64,000 bases of DNA from Levilactobacillus paucivorans (GTDB lineage: Bacteria > Bacillota > Bacilli > Lactobacillales > Lactobacillaceae): positions 16,883 to 80,882 of the forward strand of contig NZ_JQCA01000038.1 of the NCBI RefSeq assembly GCF_001437125.1, in the 5' to 3' direction. Of this stretch, positions 1 through 8,951 are shown in pieces. Each line of letters begins with the position of its first letter. Position 1 is the first letter of the stretch. The translations under genes and the position numbers were made by a program. The notes under the pieces are model-generated. The model made no database searches. It saw nothing but the letters and a program-made list of their open reading frames with translations, and was not told the DNA's origin.

Positions 1-1
1 G

Positions 2-1159
2 GTTATCTCTGGGATGAATCCCACCCCAGCCAGAAAGAAGAATGTTGATTTCACACATACCTACTATCAAGGTGGGTACAGCATCGTCATCAACAAAGCC
101 GACAAGGGTATTTATAAGAACAAAGATTCCTTTAAAGGGAAAACCATTGGGGCGCAAACCGGTTCCACAATGTATAACGAATCCAAGAAGCAAACGACTG
201 ATACGACCGTCAAAGGGATGACCTCCGTTTCCGACCTCATCTTGGGTCTTCAAAGTCACAAGCTCCAAGGGGTCGCCATGGAAAAGCCTTCCGCCGAAGC
301 CTACGTTTCCAATAACAAGGAACTGGCTTCAATTCCGAGTGACTTCGACCTGAGTGCGTCTGACACCAGCGCGTCTGTTGCCTTCAAGAAAGGCTCAACC
401 TCACTAGTTGCCGCGGCCAACAAGTCCGTCGACCAGATTAAGAAACAAAACCTCGTCAACAAGGATTACCTCCCCGCAGCCGGGAAGTACTTAAAGACCA
501 ACACGGTTAACACCAGCATGTTGCACTACTGGAAGGCCTTCCTCAAAGGGGTTGAATACACCCTGATTATCACGGTCTGCTCCGTTTTCTTCGGCTTTAT
601 TCTCGGGGTACTCTTAGCCCTCGCACGGATGGCTCAAGGTGGTCCACTGATGACTGGTCTACGGTGGTTAGCCACGGCCTACGTCGAATTCATTCGGGGA
701 ACGCCAATGATGGTTCAAGTCATGTTTGTTTACTTTGGTCTGGGACTGGTCGTTAACCTTCCCGCCCTCATGTCTGGGATCATTGCCATCTCCTTGAACT
801 CCGGGGCTTACGTGGCCGAATACATCCGTGGTGGGATCAACTCCGTGGATAAGGGTCAAACCGAAGCCGCTCGGAGCCTGGGGATGTCTCGTGGCTACAC
901 CATGCGTTACGTGGTTCTTCCACAAGCCTTGAAGAACATCTGGCCATCATTAGGTAATGAATTTATCACCTTAATCAAGGACAGTTCAATCGTCTCCATT
1001 ATCGGGGTCTCCGAACTGATCTTCCAAAGCAACATCGTTCGGTCCGACACCTACCGTGGGGTTGCACCAATCGCGGTCATTATGGTTCTCTACTTCATTC
1101 TGACCTTCACCGCCTCACGGATCCTGAACTTCTTTGAAAGGAGAATGCAACATGACTAA
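2..1159 (+). CDS. Amino-acid ABC transporter fused substrate-binding/permease protein, 5' truncated by the window
   Basis: The open frame runs in from the window edge; the first in-frame ATG (position 14) lies inside a substrate-binding domain, so the true start is upstream. The visible 385 residues hold the C-terminal lobe of a periplasmic-binding-type domain (about the first 165 residues). A permease follows, with several membrane segments and the EAA loop (around [11 protein letters not shown]) that contacts the ATPase. Such fusions are typical of GlnP-type polar amino-acid importers of lactic acid bacteria, where the binding domain is tethered to the outer face of the membrane. The stop overlaps the start of the ATPase gene, so the two form one transcription and assembly unit. 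Glutamine/glutamate is the likely substrate by family, but the sequence does not prove it. Confidence 0.9.
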   Translation, partial: VISGMNPTPARKKNVDFTHTYYQGGYSIVINKADKGIYKNKDSFKGKTIGAQTGSTMYNESKKQTTDTTVKGMTSVSDLILGLQSHKLQGVAMEKPSAEAYVSNNKELASIPSDFDLSASDTSASVAFKKGSTSLVAAANKSVDQIKKQNLVNKDYLPAAGKYLKTNTVNTSMLHYWKAFLKGVEYTLIITVCSVFFGFILGVLLALARMAQGGPLMTGLRWLATAYVEFIRGTPMMVQVMFVYFGLGLVVNLPALMSGIIAISLNSGAYVAEYIRGGINSVDKGQTEAARSLGMSRGYTMRYVVLPQALKNIWPSLGNEFITLIKDSSIVSIIGVSELIFQSNIVRSDTYRGVAPIAVIMVLYFILTFTASRILNFFERRMQHD

Positions 1160-1892
1160 ACCAATTATCGAGGTTAAAAACCTCGCCAAAAACTTTGGCG
1201 ACAACGTCGTCTTGAAAGATATCACGGAACAGGTCAATCCGGGCCAAGTCATCGTCGTCATCGGACCTTCGGGTGGTGGGAAGAGTACCTTCTTACGGTG
1301 CCTCAACCTCCTCGAAACGCCAACGAGTGGCGAAGTTGATTTCAATGGTGAGAACCTCACCACGCTCGACCCTAAGCGAGTTAACGAACTGCGGGAACAG
1401 ATGGGGATGGTTTTCCAAAACTTCAACCTCTTCCCCAACATGACGGTTCTCGAAAACATTAAGCTTGCCCCAATGAAAGTTAAGGCTGTCGATGACGCTG
1501 CCGCCACCAAACGGGCCCATGAATTGCTCAAACAAGTTAACTTAGATGACCATGCAGACACCTTCCCTAGTAACCTATCTGGTGGACAAGCCCAACGGGT
1601 GGCCATTGCTCGGGCCCTCGCCATGGATCCCAAGGTAATGCTCTTTGATGAACCAACGTCAGCTTTAGACCCCGAAATGGTCGGTGAAGTTCTCAACGTC
1701 ATGAAGGAACTCGCCAATCAAGGGATGACGATGGTCGTGGTGACCCATGAAATGGGCTTTGCCAAGTCCGTGGCCGACCGGGTCTGGTTCATGGCGGATG
1801 GCTTCATCCAAGAAAACAACACCCCTGAATCCTTCTTCAGTGACCCCCAAACGGAACGGGCACAAGACTTCTTATCTAAGATCCTCATGTAA
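1152..1892 (+). CDS. Amino-acid ABC transporter ATP-binding protein (GlnQ-like)
   Basis: This 246-residue polar amino-acid ATPase powers the permease encoded just upstream. It has Walker [10 protein letters not shown] at residues 38-46, the Q-loop in [10 protein letters not shown], signature LSGGQ at 142-146, Walker B VMLFDEP at 162-168, and the switch histidine in VVVTHE. I chose the ATG at 1152 because GAAAGGAG lies just upstream and because it overlaps the permease stop codon. An upstream in-frame ATG at 1134 has no ribosome-binding site. A strong hairpin terminator follows. Family assignment is firm; substrate is inferred only from the fused partner. Confidence 0.93.
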   Translation: MTKPIIEVKNLAKNFGDNVVLKDITEQVNPGQVIVVIGPSGGGKSTFLRCLNLLETPTSGEVDFNGENLTTLDPKRVNELREQMGMVFQNFNLFPNMTVLENIKLAPMKVKAVDDAAATKRAHELLKQVNLDDHADTFPSNLSGGQAQRVAIARALAMDPKVMLFDEPTSALDPEMVGEVLNVMKELANQGMTMVVVTHEMGFAKSVADRVWFMADGFIQENNTPESFFSDPQTERAQDFLSKILM

Positions 1893-1911
1893 TTTCTGAA
1901 TACGATTCGAC

Positions 1912-1948
1912 AAAAAATGCCAACCCGCAATTGCGAGTTGGCATTTTT
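1912..1948. terminator. Bidirectional intrinsic terminator
   Basis: A 12-bp stem (AAAAATGCCAAC paired with GTTGGCATTTTT) encloses a CGCAATTGCG core. It has A/T runs on both sides, so it can end the plus-strand transporter operon and the minus-strand surface-protein gene, which converge here. Confidence 0.9.
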
Positions 1949-1961
1949 ATCTGGTCTTCAA

Positions 1962-4900
1962 TTAATGACGACGTTGCTTCCGTACACCGAAGACGCCCAG
2001 GCTTCCTAACAGAACACCAATGGCAGCCCACCAAGGGGTCTGTTGCTCATTGGTCTGAGGTAACGTGGCTTCTTTGGCAGTCGTTGCTGACTTCGCCGAA
2101 GCGGTCTTCAGCACTGTTACATGTGGCATTGCGGCTTGACCACTGGTGATTGGTGATTGGTGAGTTTCACCTGGTGCTTGGACGCCACCATCACTGATAA
2201 CCTCGTGGTCATTAGTCGTTCCTGGCTTTGGATCTGGCTTAGTTGGATCAGTCGGGGCAACCGGATCGGTTGGGTCCGTAGGATCTGTCGGATCAACGGG
2301 ATCTGTTGGATCGACACCTCCGTCACCGGAGCCACCAGTACTTGGCGCGAGAACCGTTAAGGTCACGGTCGTCGTTTGCAATCCATCAGCACCCAGATAA
2401 TTAAGCGTAACCGTATAAGTGCCTGGTGTATCGAGCTTGGCATCCCCAAGTTCGAGGGTAACCTTACTTGCATCGATGGCTTCGGCGTTGCTATCGGTCC
2501 CCTGTGGCTTGAAATCAGCCACAGTTGGCATTGGATCTCCGACCGTCATCGTGTAGTTGCTTCCAGTCAACGTTGGTGTTGCCGCATCAATCGTTAAGAT
2601 TACAGGGGCCGTTACTGTCACACCATTGCTATCTTGATAACGCAACGTAACCGTATAAGTGCCTGGTCTGTTGAGCGTCGCATCCCCGAAATCGACGGTA
2701 ACCTTGCTTGCGTCGATGGCTTCGGCATTGCTGTCGGTTCCTTCAGGCTTAAAGTCAGTTGCAGTTGGTGCGGCATCCCCGGCCGTCATCGTGAAGTTAC
2801 TCCCCGTCAACGTTGGTGTTGCCGCATCAATCGTTAAGGTTACAGGAGCCGTTACTGTCACACCATTGCCATCCTGATAACGCAACGTGACCGTATAAGT
2901 ACCTGGTCTATTGAGCGTCGCATCCCCGAAGTCGACGGTAACCTTGCCTGCGTCGATGGCTTCGGCATTGCTGTCGGTTCCTTCAGGTTTGAAATCGGCG
3001 GCGGTTGGTGTAGCACCCCCGACTGTCATCGTGTAGGAACTCCCAGTTAATGTTGGTTTCGCGGCAACAACCGTTAATTCCACAGTCGCAGTTGCTGTTT
3101 GTACCCCATCTACGTCCAGATAATTCAACGTGACGTCATAAGTGCCTGGTCGATTGAGTTGGGCATTCCCAAGACTGAGGGTGACCTTGTTTGCGTCGAT
3201 TGCTTCAGCATTACTGTCAGTTCCCTGTGGCTTGAAGTCGGCTACAGTTGGTGCCGCATCACCAGCTGTCATCGTGTAGTTACTCCCAGTCAAGGCTGGT
3301 ATTGCTTTGTTGATTGTCAATATGCTATTGGCACTCAATGACACACTGTAGTTAGGATTAGTACTTGTCGCCAACTTGTAATCGTACTGTCCAACTGTTT
3401 CACCTGGTTCTCGACTTACTGTGAAACCGTAATCGGCTGGGTTAACAGCTTGTCCGTCAACAGTCACTGTTGGTGTCGGGTCGGCTTGACCTGCCGTCTT
3501 TTGACCAGTGACCGTCGCGACAATAACTGCCGGATCAATCGTCAGAGTTGCCGAATTCTGCGTCAGATCTTCGTCCCACACATATGAGGCGGCATCTGGA
3601 CTCTGCGATAAGACTCGATTGATAGCGTCTGGACTGACCGTTACGACATACTTACCGGCGTTAACGGTTTGGTCATCGACCGGCGTTAACACAAGATCCC
3701 CATCCTTCAAATCATAGAAGAAACCATCGGTTAGATGAATTTGATAATTTGAAGCCTCCGGAGTTGGTGTTGTGCCATTATACGTGGCGGTTTGTGAACC
3801 GGTAATCCAATATGATCCTTGCCGTTGACTAACCTTTACCAAGGCTGTTTCACTATCATTGCCGTAGGTATATATCACCTTGTGGGTGCCAACACTCAGA
3901 TCATTGATCACATCATCAGGCTTAATCGGTTGACCATCCAATGTGATAGCCAGGTCATCCAGCGATAACTTTGTATCTTCAATATTGAACAAGTTGTCCG
4001 CTGGTGTCCAACTCTGCCCGTACCAAATGGCCGTATTCACAACTTGGATATTGGGATCATTCAAAACAACCTGATAAGTTCCGTTATAAATGTTCTGGCC
4101 AGCGGCATCGGTTAAAGCCCAAGCAAATGTAAACTGAGTGACACCTTTAGCTACCTGGAAGGTATCGGTAGTTTGATCGAAGGTAACTTGACTCCCAGCA
4201 TCCGCGCCATTGACTTCAATGTCGGAAACCTTTAGGTCTGTATTGTTTAAGGACCCCACAGACGTCTTAAAAAGGTCATCTAAGGAGACATGCGCTGTAT
4301 CCGTAAAGATAGCCGCATACTGCGTTGAAGCGATGTCAGGCGTCTCCTGGTTCGTTGCCAGCTGTGTAATTCGGTTATAGCTGAAAGCCTGATCACCAAT
4401 TGCCGTATCTGGGCCAACGCTAACACCGATCAATTGGTTACTGAAGAAAGCCTGGTCGCCCAAGGTTGTAATGCTGTTGGGCAGAACGATTTTACCCGTC
4501 AATTCATTGTAAATGAAGGCCCCGTTGCCAATCGTAGTCAGGCTAGGATTGAACGTAATGCTTGAGATATGGTCCCCCGCAAAAGCTTGATTGCCAATGG
4601 TCGTTAAGTTCGTTGGCAAGCTCAGGTTACCGGTCAACCCGGTATATTCAAAGGCCCCATTACCAATTTCCGTTAAGGCGTTAGCATCTGTCATATCGAC
4701 ACTTGTTAAGTTGCCATCATAGGTAAAGGCAAAATCACCGATCGTCGTCAATCCCACTGGTAATTTAATCGACGTCAAGGCTGTATTATCCAGAAAGGCT
4801 GACGCCCCAATCGTTTGTAAACTATCCGGTAAAGTCACCGAGCTCAACCAAGTGTTGTACACGAACGCCCCTTCACCGATTGAAATTAGTTGGCTACCTG

Positions 4901-6395
4901 GCGCAAAGTTAACCGTCGTCAACCCACCAACGGTGTTGCCACCTGAATCCTTTTTGGTATCCGCCGCAAAGGCATAGTCCCCAATCGTCTGCAAACTGGC
5001 TGGCAAGGTGAGCGTTGTCAAATTACCATCATATTCAAAGGCTTCGTTGCCGATAGTGGTCAGGCTAGTTGCGGCATCAAAGTTCAGCGTCGCCAGCGAA
5101 CTGTCGGAACTAAAAGCCCCGTCACCGATACTGGTCAGACTTCCCAAAAAGGTTGCGTCGCCTAAACTCGTGTCACTGGCAAAACTACTGTCCCCGATTG
5201 TTTGCAGGTTAGTTAAGTCGCCCCAGTTAACTGTGGCTAAGTTTGAATTGTAACGGAAGGCTCCGTCGCCAATCGTTTGAATGCTGGTTGGTAAAACCAG
5301 ATTGGAGATTTGGGCACTGGTAAACGCATCCTTACCAATTGAAGTCAGCACGTTGTTTTGCCCAAAATCCAGCGTTTCAATTGGGTTGTAAATAAAGGCT
5401 GAATCGCCAATTGTCGTCACCGTGTTGGGCAACGTCAATGACGTCAGTTTGTCACTAGCAAACGCACTACTCCCGATCGTTGTGAGTGTCGTATTGCCAC
5501 TAAGATCTAAGGTTCTTAAGTTTGAAAGGAAGGCAAAAGCACCACTACCAATGGTCTTCACGCCATCACCAATGACCACACCCGTAATCCCAATCGATAA
5601 GTTGTTGGGATCATCTGCATTATAGGAAACAAAGGCGTTATCGGCGATACTCGTCACCTTGTAGACGTCACCATCAGCCGGATTAATCATGGTCGTTGGA
5701 ATCGTTAAAATTCCATTGACAGCCTTTGTCAATCCAGTAATGGTGGCTTCTTTCGTGTCTTTATCGAAATCCACCTTGAAATAACTAGCGTCCGTCACAT
5801 CAGAAGACACCTTCGTGACCTGACTCCTATAAAGACTGGCAGCCATCGGAGCAGCAAGCAGCGAAGGCGTTACATCAAGGCTCGTGGTTTCAATACTTGG
5901 CGTCACGTCAGAGGTCTGCACTTCTTTGGTCACGTTCTGCAAGTCTGCGGCCTTGGCTGCCGCTTCCTTCGCGGCGGCTTCAGCAGCGGCTTCCTTGGCG
6001 GCAGCTTCACTTGCTGCCGTACTTGAGGCGGCGGCTTCTTTTGCCGCGGCCTCACTGGCAGCCGCAGAACTGGCAGCTGCTTCACTAGCGGCTGCGCTTG
6101 AGGCCGCGGCACTGGATGCTGCAGCACTCGAAGCAGCGGCGTCCTTAGCAGCGGCATCGCTTGAAGTTCCCGCGTCAGAACTTGTCCCCGTGGTTAGCGC
6201 CACTTTGTCAGCTCCACTAGCTGGTTGCCCACTCGCGGATGTAGCTGTAGCGGCGGCATCTGCTGAATCCGCATGGGCTACCATACTCTGATCTTGAGCC
6301 ATTGCAGTGCCTAGTCCCACTGCAACAACAGTAATCGCGGCAAAAACCCATTGTTTGCCATCCTTGTACATCTTGTAATGCTGTTTAGCTTGCAT
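1962..6395 (-). CDS. Cell-wall-anchored BspA-like leucine-rich-repeat / Ig-like-repeat surface protein (LPQTN)
   Basis: This is a 1477-residue secreted protein. The N-terminus carries a KxYKxGKxW-type signal (KMYKDGKQWVFA at 8-19, cleavage probably near VAHA at 39-42). An Ala/Ser/Glu/Lys-rich low-complexity stretch follows (about 81-150). Next comes an LRR_5/BspA-type region (about 245-690) with about 18 copies of an IGxxAF-centred motif. After that there is a middle part with an MBG-like domain, four near-identical repeats of about 80 residues resembling bacterial Ig-like domains, and a Pro-Thr-Asp spacer. The sorting signal LPQTN at 1445-1449 is followed by a hydrophobic helix and RKQRRH. 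Sortase should anchor it to peptidoglycan, and a role in adhesion or aggregation is inferred. The start is supported by GAGGAG 9 nt upstream. A promoter-like TTGCAC-16-TAAAAT lies about 95 bp upstream. Confidence 0.9.
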   Translation of the reverse strand: MQAKQHYKMYKDGKQWVFAAITVVAVGLGTAMAQDQSMVAHADSADAAATATSASGQPASGADKVALTTGTSSDAGTSSDAAAKDAAASSAAASSAAASSAAASEAAASSAAASEAAAKEAAASSTAASEAAAKEAAAEAAAKEAAAKAADLQNVTKEVQTSDVTPSIETTSLDVTPSLLAAPMAASLYRSQVTKVSSDVTDASYFKVDFDKDTKEATITGLTKAVNGILTIPTTMINPADGDVYKVTSIADNAFVSYNADDPNNLSIGITGVVIGDGVKTIGSGAFAFLSNLRTLDLSGNTTLTTIGSSAFASDKLTSLTLPNTVTTIGDSAFIYNPIETLDFGQNNVLTSIGKDAFTSAQISNLVLPTSIQTIGDGAFRYNSNLATVNWGDLTNLQTIGDSSFASDTSLGDATFLGSLTSIGDGAFSSDSSLATLNFDAATSLTTIGNEAFEYDGNLTTLTLPASLQTIGDYAFAADTKKDSGGNTVGGLTTVNFAPGSQLISIGEGAFVYNTWLSSVTLPDSLQTIGASAFLDNTALTSIKLPVGLTTIGDFAFTYDGNLTSVDMTDANALTEIGNGAFEYTGLTGNLSLPTNLTTIGNQAFAGDHISSITFNPSLTTIGNGAFIYNELTGKIVLPNSITTLGDQAFFSNQLIGVSVGPDTAIGDQAFSYNRITQLATNQETPDIASTQYAAIFTDTAHVSLDDLFKTSVGSLNNTDLKVSDIEVNGADAGSQVTFDQTTDTFQVAKGVTQFTFAWALTDAAGQNIYNGTYQVVLNDPNIQVVNTAIWYGQSWTPADNLFNIEDTKLSLDDLAITLDGQPIKPDDVINDLSVGTHKVIYTYGNDSETALVKVSQRQGSYWITGSQTATYNGTTPTPEASNYQIHLTDGFFYDLKDGDLVLTPVDDQTVNAGKYVVTVSPDAINRVLSQSPDAASYVWDEDLTQNSATLTIDPAVIVATVTGQKTAGQADPTPTVTVDGQAVNPADYGFTVSREPGETVGQYDYKLATSTNPNYSVSLSANSILTINKAIPALTGSNYTMTAGDAAPTVADFKPQGTDSNAEAIDANKVTLSLGNAQLNRPGTYDVTLNYLDVDGVQTATATVELTVVAAKPTLTGSSYTMTVGGATPTAADFKPEGTDSNAEAIDAGKVTVDFGDATLNRPGTYTVTLRYQDGNGVTVTAPVTLTIDAATPTLTGSNFTMTAGDAAPTATDFKPEGTDSNAEAIDASKVTVDFGDATLNRPGTYTVTLRYQDSNGVTVTAPVILTIDAATPTLTGSNYTMTVGDPMPTVADFKPQGTDSNAEAIDASKVTLELGDAKLDTPGTYTVTLNYLGADGLQTTTVTLTVLAPSTGGSGDGGVDPTDPVDPTDPTDPTDPVAPTDPTKPDPKPGTTNDHEVISDGGVQAPGETHQSPITSGQAAMPHVTVLKTASAKSATTAKEATLPQTNEQQTPWWAAIGVLLGSLGVFGVRKQRRH
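2237..2335 (-). repeat. Pro-Thr-Asp wall-spanning repeat of the surface protein
   Basis: Short tandem units encode DPTDP/PVDPT-type residues just before the sorting signal. This is the usual extended spacer that carries the exposed part of the protein through the wall. Its length may vary between strains. Confidence 0.8.
2350..3315 (-). repeat. Four tandem ~240-bp units encoding Ig-like repeats
   Basis: Equivalent positions recur at 2571, 2811, 3051 and 3294, a period of 240, 240 and 243 bp, so unit length stays a multiple of three. Each unit encodes a segment starting PTLTGSxxTM and containing DFKPxGTDSNAEAID and the (N/D)RPGTYxVTL signature. The two middle units are the most alike, pointing to recent duplication or homogenisation. 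Confidence 0.88.
5946..6155 (-). repeat. Alanine-rich low-complexity tandem repeat
   Basis: This stretch encodes repeated AAASS, AAASE and AAAKE units just after the signal peptide of the surface protein. It is probably a rigid or helical stalk. The antisense strand is also open, purely because of the repeat composition. Confidence 0.8.
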
Positions 6396-6768
6396 TGTCG
6401 CTTGCTCCTCTCACAATGACCGGGCTAGTCAACCCCAGTTGCTGTACCGAAATGTTCCGAACAGCGGTTCCGTACTCTTATTGCTTTATTTTAGCCACTA
6501 ATTCGCCTAGTGCAACTAATTCTTGCTTATGGTAACAAGTTAGTCTTAAAACATTACCAAATAGCCAACGAATGAGGACTAATCCTATTTCACACAATAA
6601 ACTGATTATTCTCATATAATATACCGAAACCCAACTCGCGGTCAATCAATAACTAAAAAAAAAGTTAATCATCACAACGGTGTTACCCCCTAATAATTAA
6701 ACAAGGGGTAACTCGTTTTGATAACTAACTAATTTTATTTCCATATTAATTGTCTTATTTTTTGTCTG
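6396..6768. promoter_or_regulatory. 373-bp AT-rich intergenic region with the surface-protein promoter
   Basis: On the minus strand TTGCAC (6510-6515) and TAAAAT (6488-6493) with a 16-bp spacer form a plausible promoter for the surface protein, giving an untranslated leader of about 85 nt. An 8-bp inverted repeat GTTACCCC...GGGGTAAC (6682-6712, loop 15) lies nearer the neighbouring membrane-protein gene. It lacks an adjoining T-run, so it is either a weak terminator or an operator. I see no gene here. Confidence 0.55.
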
Positions 6769-7599
6769 CTAGGCTTTCCGAAAGGTTCGATGTCCCAATA
6801 ACACTAAGAGCCCTAGTACGATCTCAGCGGCACCAATGAAGATAATGACTCCCAGTCCGCTGTGTCCAACCGTTGTCACGGCAGTTTGAACGGCCGCTGT
6901 CATCCCAGCCAGCACGACGGGGAGCCCAAAGTAACCGGCAACACTCAAAACAATTGTCAGCACCCCACCAACCGTTAATCCGGGGCCGAGGCTACCAAGA
7001 ACATGGTACACGCTAAAAGCGTAAATGGTGGTCACAATCAGCAACATCACCACGGCCACAATTGCCCAAAGATCAATCTGGCGGGCTCTGCGAATCTTGG
7101 TACCAGCCGCCATCATGGTGTCTGTCTGAACCGCCTGTTTCACTGTCTTCTGCGCCTGATTAGCCAATGACGTTTGCAGGGAATCGCTGGCGGTCACCCC
7201 CATCGCCTGGGCCTGAGCCGCAATTGCGGCCTTCAGATCGGCGTCATCAACGGTCGTCGCTGTCTCCCCATAAATCTCGGCAATTCCTTGTTCCAGATAG
7301 GGTTGAACCAAGCCTGACGTCACGGGATTCCCACTGATTCCCAGACTCAGGAGGTCGTTATTCAAATCATTGATAACCTTTTGGCCAGTGTTGTCTCGCG
7401 ACACCACCCCTGCCGTATAGTTGGCATTGAACACGGTAAAACGTAGCCCAACTGTGATCGTCAGGAGCGTGATGAGAACAGCGACCCAGCGAGCCAACGC
7501 CGGTCGTCGCTGATAACCATTCTGATTGGGACTTGCTTGAGGCTGCGGATCTTCCGCCTCCCCTGAGTGATAGCGGGCCATTCGACTATTTGCACTCAT
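6769..7599 (-). CDS. Multipass membrane protein of unknown function
   Basis: This 276-residue protein is not assigned to a family I can name. A polar N-terminus of about 30 residues is followed by one membrane helix (VAVLITLLTITVGLRF). An extracytoplasmic domain of about 120 residues comes next, then three to four closely spaced C-terminal helices ending in a basic tail. The start at 7599 is preferred: GGAGG sits 8 nt upstream of ATGAGTGCA, whereas the longer reading starts only 2 nt from the same site. It stands alone between the surface-protein gene and ccpA. No catalytic motif is visible. Confidence 0.75.
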   Translation of the reverse strand: MSANSRMARYHSGEAEDPQPQASPNQNGYQRRPALARWVAVLITLLTITVGLRFTVFNANYTAGVVSRDNTGQKVINDLNNDLLSLGISGNPVTSGLVQPYLEQGIAEIYGETATTVDDADLKAAIAAQAQAMGVTASDSLQTSLANQAQKTVKQAVQTDTMMAAGTKIRRARQIDLWAIVAVVMLLIVTTIYAFSVYHVLGSLGPGLTVGGVLTIVLSVAGYFGLPVVLAGMTAAVQTAVTTVGHSGLGVIIFIGAAEIVLGLLVLLGHRTFRKA

Positions 7600-7691
7600 C
7601 AGCATCCCCTCCATTCTTAATTTTTATTGATACCCATTGTAGCACACTCTACCTTTGCGCCTCATTAAACCCAATCACATCGTCAAGGGAT

Positions 7692-7727
7692 CAAAAATAC
7701 CGCCGTTCCAGTAGGCTCGACGGTATC
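7692..7727 (-). terminator. Intrinsic terminator of ccpA
   Basis: On the minus strand ATACCGTCG pairs with CGGCGGTAT and is followed by a T-run. It lies immediately downstream of the ccpA stop codon. Confidence 0.75.
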
Positions 7728-7731
7728 TCAT

Positions 7732-8733
7732 CTATTTCGTTGAGCTCCGTTTCATCAAGCCATAAGGTAGGATGACCGTATTCTCATCAACGTTTTCGTT
7801 ATTCATTAACTTCGTCAGCAGACGCATGGCAACGGCCCCAATATCATAGAGGGGTTGGGTGATCGAACTCATCTTAGGCCGAACCAATTCCGTCAGCTTC
7901 GTGTCATTACTGGTAATGACTTCGAAATCTTCGGGAACGGAGACACCGGCATCGGTGAGGCCATTCATCACACCAGCTGCTAATTCGTCGTCGCCGACAA
8001 AGGCTGCCGTAGCACCGGCTGCGGCCAAGGCAGGTTCAAGTGATTGACCAGCCTTGTAAGTGTAATCCGTTTCAAAGACCAGTTTGTCATCATAAGAGAT
8101 GCCAGCGTCCTTCAAGGCCTTCTTGTAGCCCTTCAAACGGTAGTCATGGTTGATGGCTTGATCCATTGAACCAGAAACAAAGGCAATCTTACGGTTTCCA
8201 TGGTCGATCAGGCTCTTAACAGCCTCGGCGACAGCGGCAACGTAGTCAATGTTGACGCTAGGCTGGGTCTTCTGAGCATCGACGGAACCAGCTAAGACAA
8301 CGGGTGCCTTAGAACGACGGAATTCTTCGCGAAGTTCATCGGTGACTTGGTTCCCCATGAAGATGATCCCATCGACTTGTTTAGCCATTAACGTGTTTAA
8401 TACCTGAACCTCTTTACCGCCGTTTTCGTCGGAATTGGTCAGGATAATGTTATATTTGTACATCATGGCCACGTCATCAATCCCTCTAGCTAATGAAGAG
8501 AAGTAGATGTTCGTGACATCGGGGATAATGACCCCGACAGTCGTGGTTTTCTTACTTGCTAATCCTCGGGCGACGGCATTTGGCCGGTAATCCAGGCGAT
8601 CGATGACTTCGAGCACCTTCTTACGGGTTGCGGGTTTGACGTTGGGATTCCCATTGACCACACGGGAAACGGTGGCCATCGACACGGATGCCTCCCGGGC
8701 CACGTCATAGATAGTTACAGTTTGTTTTTCCAT
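7732..8733 (-). CDS. ccpA: Catabolite control protein A
   Basis: This is a 333-residue LacI/GalR-family regulator. The N-terminal helix-turn-helix (about residues 5-26, IYDVAREASVSMATVSRVVN) precedes the hinge helix with the minor-groove Leu (NAVARGLAS). A type-I periplasmic-binding fold follows, which in this family binds Ser46-phosphorylated HPr. Length and sequence match CcpA closely. The start at 8733 is supported by AAAGGG 8 nt upstream; a longer reading adds 13 unrelated residues. The gene diverges from pepQ, the usual lactobacillus arrangement. A cre-like site lies just upstream of its promoter, which suggests autoregulation. Confidence 0.96.
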   Translation of the reverse strand: MEKQTVTIYDVAREASVSMATVSRVVNGNPNVKPATRKKVLEVIDRLDYRPNAVARGLASKKTTTVGVIIPDVTNIYFSSLARGIDDVAMMYKYNIILTNSDENGGKEVQVLNTLMAKQVDGIIFMGNQVTDELREEFRRSKAPVVLAGSVDAQKTQPSVNIDYVAAVAEAVKSLIDHGNRKIAFVSGSMDQAINHDYRLKGYKKALKDAGISYDDKLVFETDYTYKAGQSLEPALAAAGATAAFVGDDELAAGVMNGLTDAGVSVPEDFEVITSNDTKLTELVRPKMSSITQPLYDIGAVAMRLLTKLMNNENVDENTVILPYGLMKRSSTK

Positions 8734-8793
8734 TGTGATAGCCCTTTCTTTCTTGGTTTGATTTGTTTTCATTCGTTTTCAAGCAACTTGACT

Positions 8794-8822
8794 AGTATAC
8801 AGAAACTCCGAGGTCGACGCAA
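8794..8822 (-). promoter_or_regulatory. ccpA promoter
   Basis: The -35 TTGCGT (8817-8822) and -10 TATACT (8794-8799) are separated by exactly 17 bp on the minus strand. Confidence 0.75.
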
Positions 8823-8825
8823 GAT

Positions 8826-8839
8826 TGAAAACGCTTTCG
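8826..8839. promoter_or_regulatory. cre site (CcpA operator) between ccpA and pepQ
   Basis: TGAAAACGCTTTCG matches 13 of 14 positions of the cre consensus TGWAANCGNTNWCA. It lies 4 bp upstream of the ccpA -35 box and about 80 bp upstream of the pepQ -10 box, so it could regulate both genes. Confidence 0.85.
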
Positions 8840-8915
8840 CATCAAAGAATACCTTATTTTCATGTAATTTTCAAGACAGATCCCTTCAGATTTACCAATT
8901 ATTAGAATATTTGAT

Positions 8916-8923
8916 GGTATAAT
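8916..8923 (+). promoter_or_regulatory. pepQ extended -10 promoter
   Basis: TGGTATAAT contains a perfect TATAAT at 8918-8923 with an upstream TG dinucleotide. There is no convincing -35 box, as expected for extended -10 promoters. Confidence 0.65.
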
Positions 8924-8951
8924 TGAACCATTAATTTGAAAGGGTGATTTC

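Noticed and set aside
2350..3315. Regularly spaced repeats that could suggest a CRISPR array
   Set aside because: The 240-bp units are coding, in frame and lack short repeat-spacer structure; they encode Ig-like domains.
5884..6291. 135-residue alanine-rich frame antisense to the surface-protein stalk
   Set aside because: It arises because the Ala/Ser repeat codons are open on the opposite strand.
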